Source of the DNA: Polynucleobacter sp. UK-Kesae-W10
Lineage (GTDB): Bacteria > Pseudomonadota > Gammaproteobacteria > Burkholderiales > Burkholderiaceae
Reading direction: 5' to 3'
NCBI RefSeq assembly: GCF_018881575.1
Contig: NZ_JACVQB010000001.1
Location: 854,986 to 918,985, forward strand
DNA length: 64,000 nt
The translations under genes and the position numbers were made by a program. Positions 1-7,743 of this stretch are shown one piece after another. The number at the start of each line of letters is the position of its first letter. Position 1 is the stretch's first letter. Under the pieces are notes generated by a model, which worked only from the letters and a program-made list of their open reading frames with translations, was not told the DNA's origin and did no database searches.

Positions 1-292
1 TGCGTCCGCGGTGTTCAATGATTTGATCGATATACAGTACATCATCGAGTCGTCCAGGCTTGTAGAAATTCATCGTGAGTTCACGTACTGGCATCACGAT
101 ATTAAATTCGTTCAAGAGCTTTGTAGGGCTAAGGCCAATCGCGGCTAGCCACTCTGCGCGACTGCGTTCAAAAATTTCGAGGTAGCGACCATGGTAGACA
201 AAGCCAGCCGCATCGGTATCGGAATAACAAACGCGATGAATGTAAGGAAAATTGCAGTGTGCAAGTGGTGTGGGAGTGGTATTGGTAGACAT
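1..292 (-). CDS. YbgC-type acyl-CoA thioesterase (4HBT hotdog fold), C-terminus cut by window edge
   Basis: Only the first 97 codons are in the window; the gene runs off the left edge. The product starts MSTNTTPTPL and carries the hallmark of the YbgC/4-hydroxybenzoyl-CoA thioesterase family, YSDTDAAGFVYHGRYLEIFE (about residues 23-42), with the catalytic-type Asp at 25 or 27 and the following Tyr-His. Family members hydrolyse short or aromatic acyl-CoA thioesters in the cytoplasm; YbgC itself is often encoded with tol-pal, but no tol gene is visible here, so the substrate is open. The ATG at 292 is the first Met in frame; no strong Shine-Dalgarno sequence is seen. The next gene upstream on the same strand ends 13 bases away, so the two are probably co-transcribed. 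Confidence 0.85.
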   Translation of the reverse strand, partial: MSTNTTPTPLAHCNFPYIHRVCYSDTDAAGFVYHGRYLEIFERSRAEWLAAIGLSPTKLLNEFNIVMPVRELTMNFYKPGRLDDVLYIDQIIEHRGR

Positions 293-305
293 GATCGATT
301 TAGGC

Positions 306-737
306 TTACTTCGGTGATATGAGCATCATATTACGATGAGGTATTCCGGCTTCATCATAAACAAGTCCTTGAGCTACAAAACCGTGCTTTTCATAAAAAG
401 GAATCGCGGTGAGTTGTGCATGCAGCACCAGGGTGAATATGCCCTGAGATTTGGCCAGGGAGATCAGCCTAGCCAATATTTTCCCACCTACACCTTGATG
501 GCGAAATGGGCTTAAGACCGCCATTCTGCCAATTTGAGCTTGATGGCGATCGATTATCAGGAGTCTTGCTGTGCCGATGCACTGCTGATCTAGATAGGCC
601 AGGGCATGAATAGCCTTGGGATCAAACTCATCTATCTCAAGCGCTTCGGGCACGCCTTGCCCTTCAATAAATACTGCTTTTCGGACTGAAAAGGCGTCAA
701 TCTGCGCTGTTTGCCAGGCTTTCATCAAAATATTCAT
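306..737 (-). CDS. GNAT-family N-acetyltransferase (YjcF-like)
   Basis: A 143-residue cytoplasmic protein of usual single-domain GNAT length. The acetyl-CoA binding motif A is visible as IGRMAVLSPFRHQGVGG (69-85, the last seven residues forming the pyrophosphate loop), and motif B as FYEKHGF (114-120). The N-terminal VRKAVFIEGQGVP with a following EIDEFD (18-39) is typical of the YjcF/ElaA branch, whose substrates are mostly unknown. It lies just upstream of the thioesterase on the same strand. The function beyond acetyl transfer cannot be given. Confidence 0.85.
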   Translation of the reverse strand: MNILMKAWQTAQIDAFSVRKAVFIEGQGVPEALEIDEFDPKAIHALAYLDQQCIGTARLLIIDRHQAQIGRMAVLSPFRHQGVGGKILARLISLAKSQGIFTLVLHAQLTAIPFYEKHGFVAQGLVYDEAGIPHRNMMLISPK

Positions 738-911
738 GATTATTGGACTTCCATGGTGCTTATTTGATTAATTTACCAAATCTAATAATTACTAATGATG
801 CCTTGGGGAAGACCCCAAAATCTACTCAAAAGCGTCGTCTTCCATGGTTACAATGAAATGGTGGCGTCGCTTTTGCGCCCATCTCAATCTTTCACTCAAT
901 TAGGAGTTATC

Positions 912-1493
912 TTGAAGAAATCTTTTCTTGCTGGTTTATTCGCAGTTGTTGGCATTACCTGTGCAGCCTCTGCTTTTGCGCAGTTACCTGCAAAAATGTT
1001 GCCTTTGGCGGCTGACGTTGTTGTGCTCAGCGCAACAGTAGATTCTGTTGATGCTAAAAAACGTATCGTTGTGCTGAAAGATGCAAACGGCAATCTGATG
1101 CAAATGAACGTAGCTAAATCCGTAAATGATTTAGATAAAGTGAAAAAGGGCGATGTATTCTTGGTTGAGCATGCTCAAGCGGTAGCGATTGGTTTAACTG
1201 CTGCTGGTAAAGACGCTAAGCCAGGTGTTTCTGGTGTTCGCTCTGTGGTCATTGCAGGCAAAGGTTCTGCTAAGCCATTTGAAGAAACTACTGACACTAT
1301 TTACGCAACTGTAAAAATCAGCACGATCGATCAAAAAACCCGTATCGTGACCTTCACATTGCCAAGCGGTGAAAAGCAAAAAGTGAAAGTTGATCAAAGC
1401 GTTCTCGGTCTTGAGAAATTCAAAGCTGGTGATGACGTGATGGTTGAGTTTGTGGACGACACTGCGATTGGCTTTGCAACGCCTAAGAAGTAA
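912..1493 (+). CDS. Exported protein with two tandem beta-rich repeats, function unknown
   Basis: The reading frame is open from an ATG at 795, but the likely start is the TTG at 912: it is preceded by TAGGAG at 901-906 and gives a clean signal peptide (MKKSFLAGLF..., cleavage after Ala23), whereas the longer form would bury that signal. The mature protein of about 170 residues is a duplication: residues 34-94 and 127-188 align as hydrophobic strand, xxxVDAKKRIVVLKD / xxxIDQKTRIVTFTL, a Val/Lys strand, LxKxKxGDxVxVE and AIGF. No known domain is recognised. It is followed by an intrinsic terminator and is monocistronic. A periplasmic location is inferred from the signal. Confidence 0.75.
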   Translation: MKKSFLAGLFAVVGITCAASAFAQLPAKMLPLAADVVVLSATVDSVDAKKRIVVLKDANGNLMQMNVAKSVNDLDKVKKGDVFLVEHAQAVAIGLTAAGKDAKPGVSGVRSVVIAGKGSAKPFEETTDTIYATVKISTIDQKTRIVTFTLPSGEKQKVKVDQSVLGLEKFKAGDDVMVEFVDDTAIGFATPKK

Positions 1494-1528
1494 TCAGCCT
1501 TCCTCAGCAAGAGTGCTGAGAAGCAAAC

Positions 1529-1555
1529 AAAAAGCCCGCAATTGCGGGCTTTTTG
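1529..1555. terminator. Bidirectional intrinsic terminator
   Basis: GCCCGCAATTGCGGGC (1534-1549) is a perfect inverted repeat, flanked by A5 on the left and T5 on the right. It lies between two convergent genes and can stop transcription from both. A second, weaker hairpin (TCAGCA...TGCTGA) lies just before it at 1504-1519. Confidence 0.85.
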
Positions 1556-1576
1556 TTTATAAAGTCTTAAGGGTAG

Positions 1577-2404
1577 TTACTTTTTTGCATTCGGAAAGAA
1601 GAGCTGTTCACCGCCAATTTGATAGCTGGCAATGACCTCTTGACCGTTTTTAGAAATGAGCCAGTCAATAAATGCTTGTCCCTCAACTTTTTTCACATTC
1701 GGAAATTTTGCGGGGTTTACTAGCATTACGCCATATTGATTAAATAATTTTGGGTCACCTTGCACGAGGATGGCTAAGTCACCGCGGTTCTTAAAGCTGA
1801 GCCAAGTGCCTCGATCAGCGAGGATATAGCCATTCATTGCTGAAGCAGTATTCAGGGCAGGACCCATGCCAGAACCCGTTTCTTTGTACCAAGTTTGGCT
1901 TGGCGGCACTGCAATCCCGGCGCCTTTCCAGTAGCGCAGCTCAGCTGCGTGAGTGCCACTTTTATCGCCGCGAGAAATGAATGGCGCTTGGGAAGCAGCA
2001 ATTTTCTGTAATGCCACCTGAATATCTTTGCCGCCACCAATCTTGGCGGGATCTGATTTAGGTCCAATCAATACAAAATCGTTGTACATCACCTCATTGC
2101 GTTTAGTGGAGTAGCCCTCTTGCACAAACAGCTCTTCCGCTGGTTTGTCATGCACGAATACGACATCAGCATCTCCACGGCGGCCGATATCCAAGGCTTG
2201 ACCCGTACCCACAGCAACGACTTTGACATCAATACCGGATTTCATCTTAAAGATTGGCAGAATATATCCAAATAAACCAGATTGCTCGGTAGAGGTGGTA
2301 GAGGAGACCAAAATACTTTTTTCTTGGGCGGCTACCATTTCGCTATGTATAGTTGAGGCGAAAAGAATGCTTAATAAAATCCTTGAGAATTGCTTTTTCA
2401 TCAT
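1577..2404 (-). CDS. tupA: Orphan tungstate-type ABC transporter substrate-binding protein
   Basis: A 275-residue periplasmic binding protein. After the signal peptide (cleavage near Ala26) comes SSTTSTEQSGL (34-44), the oxyanion-binding signature of TupA proteins, followed by VGTGQALDIGRRGDADVVFVHD-like text and a conserved NDFVLIGP. TupA binds tungstate (and sometimes molybdate) with high affinity and hands it to the TupB permease and TupC ATPase; neither is in this neighbourhood, so it must use a transporter encoded elsewhere or act alone. The ATG at 2404 (or the adjacent ATG at 2401) is preferred to the in-frame TTG at 2413; no strong Shine-Dalgarno sequence decides. It is divergent from the molybdate binding protein. 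Confidence 0.85.
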   Translation of the reverse strand: MMKKQFSRILLSILFASTIHSEMVAAQEKSILVSSTTSTEQSGLFGYILPIFKMKSGIDVKVVAVGTGQALDIGRRGDADVVFVHDKPAEELFVQEGYSTKRNEVMYNDFVLIGPKSDPAKIGGGKDIQVALQKIAASQAPFISRGDKSGTHAAELRYWKGAGIAVPPSQTWYKETGSGMGPALNTASAMNGYILADRGTWLSFKNRGDLAILVQGDPKLFNQYGVMLVNPAKFPNVKKVEGQAFIDWLISKNGQEVIASYQIGGEQLFFPNAKK

Positions 2405-2429
2405 CTTGATCAATTGTATTGATTAAGTG

Positions 2430-2446
2430 GATATCATCGCATACAT
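2430..2446. promoter_or_regulatory. Putative ModE-like operator
   Basis: GATAT-N7-TACAT (spacer CATCGCA) fits the ModE molybdate-repressor consensus TATAT-N7-TAYAT with one mismatch, and the spacer shares a TCGC core with the Escherichia coli modA operator. It sits in the 83-base gap between the divergent tungstate and molybdate binding protein genes, where a repressor could act on both. No modE gene is in the window. Confidence 0.5.
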
Positions 2447-2487
2447 TAACATCGCATGAACATGCAACTCATTACAGGTATCCATTC

Positions 2488-3243
2488 ATGAGGCTCTTAC
2501 GACTATTTTATGTAGTGCTGCTGATGCTATTGGCACATAACGTAATGGCGCAGACTACGATGGTTGCGGTAGCGGCCAATATGAAAGATGCTTTTGGAGA
2601 AATCGCCACTGCATTTAAATCTACTGGCAAGCCAGACATGAGGGTGGTATACGGCTCCTCAGGTAACTTCACGGCACAGATTCTCAATGGCGCCCCATTT
2701 AATCTTTTGATTGCCGCAGACGAACATTTCCCTCTTCAGTTGTATAAGAATGGCAAAACGATAGATGAGGGTACGGTATATGCGATAGGTAAGTTGGCAT
2801 TGATTGCTAAGACGACTTCCGGAATTCATTTGCTTGAAAGTCAGACTGAAATTGCCAAGGTAATTGTGAAGGCCAATAAGGTAGCCATTGCTAAACCAGA
2901 GTTAGCCCCTTACGGTAGGGCTGCGGTTGAGTATCTCAAAGCAGAGGGTCTATGGGATTTGGCAAAAGATAAGCTTGTCTATGGTGACAACATCGGGGTG
3001 GCGACAACTTATGTCATGACTGGTGCAGCAGATATGGGTTTTACGGCTTTGTCTTTGGCTAAGTCTAGTGATGTAGCTAAAGAGACTAGCTATGTCTTGG
3101 TTAACCCAAAAAGTTATGAGCCCATCAAACAAAGAATGGTCTTATTAAAAGGTGCGCCACCAGAAGCGGTGGATCTATATCGCTTTATGCAGAGTCCGCA
3201 GGCTAAATCCATCCTACAGAAGTACGGCTACGCTACGCCTTAA
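2488..3243 (+). CDS. modA: Orphan molybdate-type ABC transporter substrate-binding protein
   Basis: A 251-residue periplasmic protein with a signal peptide (MRLLRLFYVVLLMLLAHNVMA, cleavage before Gln22). ModA landmarks are visible: VAVAANMKDAF (26-36) with the oxyanion-contacting segment, YGSSGN (55-60), FNLLIAAD (71-78), and a C-terminal TGAADMGFTALS. The family captures molybdate or tungstate for the ModBC transporter. modB and modC do not follow; the next gene is convergent. The ATG at 2488 is chosen over an in-frame TTG at 2419 because it begins exactly at the signal peptide and has an AGG element at 2476-2478. Confidence 0.85.
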   Translation: MRLLRLFYVVLLMLLAHNVMAQTTMVAVAANMKDAFGEIATAFKSTGKPDMRVVYGSSGNFTAQILNGAPFNLLIAADEHFPLQLYKNGKTIDEGTVYAIGKLALIAKTTSGIHLLESQTEIAKVIVKANKVAIAKPELAPYGRAAVEYLKAEGLWDLAKDKLVYGDNIGVATTYVMTGAADMGFTALSLAKSSDVAKETSYVLVNPKSYEPIKQRMVLLKGAPPEAVDLYRFMQSPQAKSILQKYGYATP

Positions 3244-3250
3244 TGCTGGC

Positions 3251-3874
3251 TTACTTGCATTGCATCAACTGGCGCATTGCTTGTAGCATTTCTTGCGGTG
3301 ATTTTTCTAGGGCATCGACTACTGCCGCATAGTCTTCTGGTGGGCGGTTCTGACTCAACTTAAATTTACCAAGCATGCTCTGGATATCGATCTCAATGCC
3401 CACGATGGCTTTGAGCATCATCTGCACATATTCTTCTGGAGCATCATCAAGCTTCCAATCGGATTGGTAAGTAGGCTCATGAATATTGGTCATTTGCGCT
3501 ACGTGATTTCTTAACCATTGCGCATCATCAATCAGCTTGATGCTTCCTTGGGCATGCACCACTGCATAGTTCCAAGTAGGTACTACTTTGCCAGTTTCTT
3601 TTTTGGAGGGGTACCACGCAGGTGTCACGTAGGCATTGGGGCCATGGAAGATGGCAATGACTTGGTTGTTGGTGCTAGCTGCAATTTTCCTCAGCGGATT
3701 CACTCTTGCAATATGACCATAGAGTTTGGTCTTATCGGTACTCAACATGAGGGGCAGATGATTGACCTCGAGACTACCCTCTAGGTTGGCGGTAATGGTG
3801 GCTAGAGGGTACTCGCTAATCAGTTGCGCCAGTAGCGCCTGGTCATCTACTGCAAAGTGTTTAGGAAGGTACAT
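3251..3874 (-). CDS. PaiB-family FMN-binding negative regulator-like protein
   Basis: A 207-residue protein, the full length of the PaiB/FMN_bind_2 family. Recognised by the N-terminal MYLPKHFA, EVNHLPLML (36-44) and the conserved HGPNAYVTPAWYPSK (77-91) followed by VPTWNYAVVHAQG (98-110), all characteristic. In Bacillus PaiB was described as a regulator of sporulation and protease genes, and the fold is the split-barrel flavin reductase type. The biochemical role in proteobacteria is not established. Convergent with modA (7 bases apart) with no clear terminator between them. Confidence 0.85.
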   Translation of the reverse strand: MYLPKHFAVDDQALLAQLISEYPLATITANLEGSLEVNHLPLMLSTDKTKLYGHIARVNPLRKIAASTNNQVIAIFHGPNAYVTPAWYPSKKETGKVVPTWNYAVVHAQGSIKLIDDAQWLRNHVAQMTNIHEPTYQSDWKLDDAPEEYVQMMLKAIVGIEIDIQSMLGKFKLSQNRPPEDYAAVVDALEKSPQEMLQAMRQLMQCK

Positions 3875-3906
3875 TCTCGTGCTCTAGTGAAGGATACCCT
3901 CCTATC

Positions 3907-5394
3907 TTACATCTCTATGTGGGCGCGTAAACCATAAAAATTTACCGGTCCGCGGTCTGCGTTATAGGCCGGATTTGCGATCCGTTGATAGTCTGCAGAA
4001 AGAGATATGCCTTTGTATATATTCCAGCTATAGAAGGTTTCAAAGATTTGCTCTTTTTTGTAATTGAGTCTGCCATCTCCAATAAACATGGTCACGCCAC
4101 CTTGCTGAAGGTAGGTAATCTGCTGTGAGGATATTCCGTTTAGTGCTGCGCCGATGCCAACCGTGTCTTGAGGCCTCCCCCAACTACTGCCTTTGATAGA
4201 AAGACCGCCCGATAAAGAATTGCTGATATCGGTAAACGCTTGCGTCTCAGTTTGTCCGTTATTCCAGCTCCATCTAGCGAAGGCTCCTATATCCTCTGTA
4301 ATTGCTTGTTCACCATTTAGGGCGTAACCCCATTTGGTTTGATAGCCATAGCGAGTGCTGAGGATGTCGGGGGTTGTGCCAGTTTGCTCACCAAAGTTAA
4401 TAGCATTGGTATAGGTCGATAAAATCCCCCGGTTTTGAAACACCAGGAGACGAGCTTTACCGGGTTGCCCATTGATTGTGTGAATATGCGTGAGCTCTGC
4501 GGTATTGCCATATTGCTGGGACAAGTTGTAATCCAGCGCTAAAGCATTGGGCGTCTTGGGCATAGCTAAGCGAGCCAGACGCAACACCCAGGATTCATCG
4601 TGATAGTACTCACCGACAAAACCATAGGTATAGCCACGAGAGTTGGCAGCATAGTCATAGGCACCACTGGCCATTAATGACCAGTTCAAAAATTGGGTGC
4701 GTGGGTCATGACTATAGGTATTGGCATCAAAAAAATCTAGCGCTGAGAAGGTTCCATAGGTTACGACCAGTCGTCGTTTGTCGACATTGCCTGCTAGCTG
4801 ATTGGCTACTCCCTCAATATGCTCTTGACCGCCGCCAAAGCCAATGGTTTGGCGCAAGAACATTCTGGCCATGTAATAGATCGGAGGAATTGCTGTGCCT
4901 TTTTGCAGCTCGCCATTACTAAAGCCACCCAAGCCGCTTAAACCAGAAAATGGTGTCCCTTCAAACATTTCTGGATTGAGGTAGGCTTCGGCACCTTCCC
5001 ATAGTCTGGCGCCTAAAAATGCAGTGGCTGAGAAGGTGTAGCTTTTCGAAATGTCTCCATCGGATTTATTTAAAAGACTTTTGTCTCCGTAATAGGGCGA
5101 GTTGAAGTTATTTTTAAATTGATTGATGTAAGTGGCTTGACCATGAACGCTCCATTGTTCTGTCTCATCCATTAATGGAAATGGGCTGTTCACAAGAGGG
5201 GAGCTGCTTACTGGCGATTCCGCCAGGATGATGGGGGTATCGCTTACGGGGGATTCTGCCAGTGCAGAGGAAAAAGCCCATAAGCTAAACAAGGTCAATA
5301 GCAGGACTTTCGGTGGGCATAAATTAGCAGATATACCAAATCCTCTAGAAGTCTTGCGATAGGTCAAAACCGGTTTTTTGATACGTGAGACCAT
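3907..5394 (-). CDS. OprB-family outer-membrane porin, divergent from feoAB
   Basis: A 495-residue protein resembling the carbohydrate-selective porin family (OprB): signal peptide with an unusually long basic N-region (cleavage near Ala45-Glu46), an extended Ser/Pro linker in which AESPVS occurs twice, then a barrel of aromatic strands ending GLRAHIEM. Segments such as FSGLSGLGGFSNGE, DPRTQFLNWSLM and NPAYNADRGPVN recur almost unchanged in a second copy near 46.9-48.3 kb. OprB porins admit sugars, but its position opposite feoAB, sharing a promoter region with Fur-like boxes, hints at an iron-regulated role (inference). The long N-terminus may mean that the true start lies further inside. 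Confidence 0.8.
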   Translation of the reverse strand: MVSRIKKPVLTYRKTSRGFGISANLCPPKVLLLTLFSLWAFSSALAESPVSDTPIILAESPVSSSPLVNSPFPLMDETEQWSVHGQATYINQFKNNFNSPYYGDKSLLNKSDGDISKSYTFSATAFLGARLWEGAEAYLNPEMFEGTPFSGLSGLGGFSNGELQKGTAIPPIYYMARMFLRQTIGFGGGQEHIEGVANQLAGNVDKRRLVVTYGTFSALDFFDANTYSHDPRTQFLNWSLMASGAYDYAANSRGYTYGFVGEYYHDESWVLRLARLAMPKTPNALALDYNLSQQYGNTAELTHIHTINGQPGKARLLVFQNRGILSTYTNAINFGEQTGTTPDILSTRYGYQTKWGYALNGEQAITEDIGAFARWSWNNGQTETQAFTDISNSLSGGLSIKGSSWGRPQDTVGIGAALNGISSQQITYLQQGGVTMFIGDGRLNYKKEQIFETFYSWNIYKGISLSADYQRIANPAYNADRGPVNFYGLRAHIEM

Positions 5395-5424
5395 GTTTTT
5401 AGGTATAAAAGGCTACTTTGTAAA

Positions 5425-5439
5425 TGAGAACTATTCTCA
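5425..5439. promoter_or_regulatory. Fur-like box 1
   Basis: TGAGAACTATTCTCA is a 7-1-7 inverted repeat (6 of 7 positions symmetric) close to the Fur consensus TGATAATNATTATCA. It lies between the porin and feoAB start codons and could govern both. Confidence 0.65.
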
Positions 5440-5455
5440 ATTATAGGGTATATAA

Positions 5456-5470
5456 TGAGAATCGTTCCTA
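5456..5470. promoter_or_regulatory. Fur-like box 2
   Basis: TGAGAATCGTTCCTA has a left half TGAGAAT matching Fur-like box 1 but a poorer right half. Its centre is 31 bases from that of box 1, so cooperative binding on the same helical face is plausible. It sits 26 bases before the feoA start codon. Confidence 0.5.
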
Positions 5471-5496
5471 TTAATTGATAAAAGTGACAATCCTCC

Positions 5497-5742
5497 ATGT
5501 ATTTGGACCAGGTTGAATTAGATGCCGCATATCGCGTTTGCGCTGTAAACGCACCCAAGGGTGCCCCACAAATTAAGGGGCAACTGGAAGATATTGGCTT
5601 TCTTCCGGGTGAGCAGGTCACACTATTGCGTAAGGGCTTGCTAAAGAGGGGTCCCTATTTGGTGCGCGTGGGCGCCTCCACATTTGCATTACGTCAATCC
5701 GAGGCGCGCATGATCGCGGTGGAATTAGTGGCGCATGTCTGA
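5497..5742 (+). CDS. feoA: Ferrous iron transport accessory protein FeoA
   Basis: An 81-residue SH3-like cytoplasmic protein of typical FeoA size. It contains the family pattern GQLEDIGFLPGEQVTLLRKG (about 29-48) and ends VGASTFALRQSEARMIAVEL, where ALRxxEAxxIxV is diagnostic. FeoA binds to and supports the FeoB permease. The stop overlaps the feoB start by 8 bases (ATGTCTGA), indicating translational coupling. No FeoC gene follows. Regulation by Fur is suggested by the two upstream boxes. No strong Shine-Dalgarno sequence is visible before the ATG at 5497. Confidence 0.93.
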   Translation: MYLDQVELDAAYRVCAVNAPKGAPQIKGQLEDIGFLPGEQVTLLRKGLLKRGPYLVRVGASTFALRQSEARMIAVELVAHV

Positions 5743-7648
5743 ATCTACTGTTCATTTTTTTTCGAGCGAGCCACTTGTTGCGCTTTTGGGAAATCCCAAT
5801 TGCGGCAAAACAGCCCTGTTTAATTTATTAACCGGCAGTCGACAAAAGGTTGCTAATTATTCTGGCGTTACAGTAGAGCGTAAAGAGGGGCGTCTAACAC
5901 TAGCATCTGGCAAAAATATTCGCGTACTCGATTTGCCTGGCGCATACAGTCTTTATCCACGTTCTCTTGATGAGCGCGTTACGTGCAATGTATTGTTGGG
6001 TAGGGCGCAAGGTGAGAAGCGACCCGATTTAGTGCTGTGTGTATTAAGCGCCATGAACCTACGACGCAATCTTCGCCTGGTCTTGGCGGCAAAGCGCTTG
6101 GGTTTGCCCTGCGTTGTTGTGTTGAACATGCTCGATATCGCCAAGCGCCAGGGTCTTGAGATTGATACAGCAGCACTCTCGCGTGAATTGGGTCTGCCAG
6201 TGCTAACTAGTGTAGGTATTCAGGCTAATGGCGCTGATGGAATCAAGTCTTTTCTTTCTGAGTTAGATTGGCGCAATCTCAGTGCCTTACGCACCGGTAC
6301 AGGTGATGCGACTTTAGAAAACGTGGCATCCCATATTGCGCATACTGAATCCGATAACGTACAAGTACAGCGTATTTTGCAAAACCTGGGGCTTGATCAA
6401 ATTATTCCGGACCACTTGAGTGATCGTTTGGACGCAGTATTGCTGCACCCGGTATTTGGCCCCATCATTTTGGTTGCGCTTCTGTTTTGTATTTTTCAAG
6501 CGGTTTTTAGTTGGGCTACCTTACCGATGGAGCTCATTAAAACAAGTGTTGAATATCTTGGTGCGCAGATTGCCGAAGTTCTGCCCAATAACTGGCTACG
6601 CAGTTTATTGATCAACGGTATTTTGGCTGGACTAGGCGGGGTAGTAATTTTCTTGCCGCAGATTCTCATCCTGTTTTTCTTCATCTTATTGCTTGAGGAG
6701 TCAGGTTATCTGCCTCGGGCAGCTTATTTGCTCGATAGGGTCATGGGCTCAGTCGGCCTGTCGGGGCGTTCATTCATTCCTCTGCTATCGAGTTTTGCCT
6801 GTGCAATTCCCGGAATCATGGCGACTCGTAGTATCTCCAATGCGCGTGATCGCCTGGTAACGATTTTGATTGCGCCAATGATGACGTGTTCAGCGCGCTT
6901 GCCGGTTTATGCTTTGCTAATCTCTGCTTTCATTCCCGAACAAAAGTTATGGGCCAATGTGGATTTGCAGGGACTCGTTTTATTCCTGCTGTATCTAGCA
7001 GGTATCTTAGGCGCGATGGCGGTGGCGTGGATACTCAAACGGTTCACGAGCGAGCAGTTCAGAATGAATGCGCTCATGATGGAGTTGCCAAGCTATCATC
7101 TGCCTCGCCTTGGAAATCTTGCGATTAGCTTATGGCAACGCGCTGAAATTTTCTTGCGTCGTGTTGGTGGCGTGATCTTGGTAATGACAATTGCTCTCTG
7201 GGCGCTATCCAGTTTTCCACTTCCACCAGCTGGAGCTACGGAGCCAGCAATTCAATATAGTTTTGCAGGCATGATTGGTCAGGCATTGGCGCATGTTTTC
7301 TCCCCAATTGGCTTTAATTGGCAAATTAGTATTGCTTTAGTTCCTGGCATGGCGGCGCGCGAGGTAGTGGTGAGTTCGCTGGCCACGGTCTATGCTTTAT
7401 CTAGCTCAAGTGCTGATGCTGCTGACGCCTTAATTCCCTTGATCTCGACGAGCTGGTCATTGGCGACAGCACTTTCTCTGTTGGCGTGGTTTGTTTTTGC
7501 GCCTCAGTGTTTATCTACCATCGCAGCTGTCAAGCGTGAAACCGGGGGGTGGAAGATCCCAGTAATCATGCTGAGCTATTTATTTGCTTTGGCCTATATA
7601 GCCTCGTTCTTGGTCTACCACCTAGCGCTTTATTTTGGCCTAGGCTGA
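5735..7648 (+). CDS. feoB: Ferrous iron permease FeoB
   Basis: A 637-residue inner-membrane Fe(II) transporter with an N-terminal G domain: G1 GNPNCGKT (19-26), the G2 Thr in YSGVTVE (Thr46), G3 DLPG (66-69) and G4 NMLD (131-134). A helical GDI-like linker follows, then the membrane part with two Gate regions, including SFACAIPGIMATRS, and a later FAPQCLSTIAAVKRE segment. It is shorter than the about 770 residues of enterobacterial FeoB, as is usual where FeoC is absent. It is coupled to feoA. Expression is expected under iron limitation given the Fur-like sites. Confidence 0.95.
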   Translation: MSESTVHFFSSEPLVALLGNPNCGKTALFNLLTGSRQKVANYSGVTVERKEGRLTLASGKNIRVLDLPGAYSLYPRSLDERVTCNVLLGRAQGEKRPDLVLCVLSAMNLRRNLRLVLAAKRLGLPCVVVLNMLDIAKRQGLEIDTAALSRELGLPVLTSVGIQANGADGIKSFLSELDWRNLSALRTGTGDATLENVASHIAHTESDNVQVQRILQNLGLDQIIPDHLSDRLDAVLLHPVFGPIILVALLFCIFQAVFSWATLPMELIKTSVEYLGAQIAEVLPNNWLRSLLINGILAGLGGVVIFLPQILILFFFILLLEESGYLPRAAYLLDRVMGSVGLSGRSFIPLLSSFACAIPGIMATRSISNARDRLVTILIAPMMTCSARLPVYALLISAFIPEQKLWANVDLQGLVLFLLYLAGILGAMAVAWILKRFTSEQFRMNALMMELPSYHLPRLGNLAISLWQRAEIFLRRVGGVILVMTIALWALSSFPLPPAGATEPAIQYSFAGMIGQALAHVFSPIGFNWQISIALVPGMAAREVVVSSLATVYALSSSSADAADALIPLISTSWSLATALSLLAWFVFAPQCLSTIAAVKRETGGWKIPVIMLSYLFALAYIASFLVYHLALYFGLG

Positions 7649-7743
7649 TTCACATTCTCCAATTTTTATGTTGCGGCACGGCATAAAAAAGGTGCAGTAA
7701 TATCTTTTTGTAGTCTAAAAAACAAATACAAAAGGAGATGTGA

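Noticed and set aside
7660..7697. AT-rich TTTTTATG/CATAAAAA stem after feoB
   Set aside because: All-AT stem too weak for a reliable terminator.
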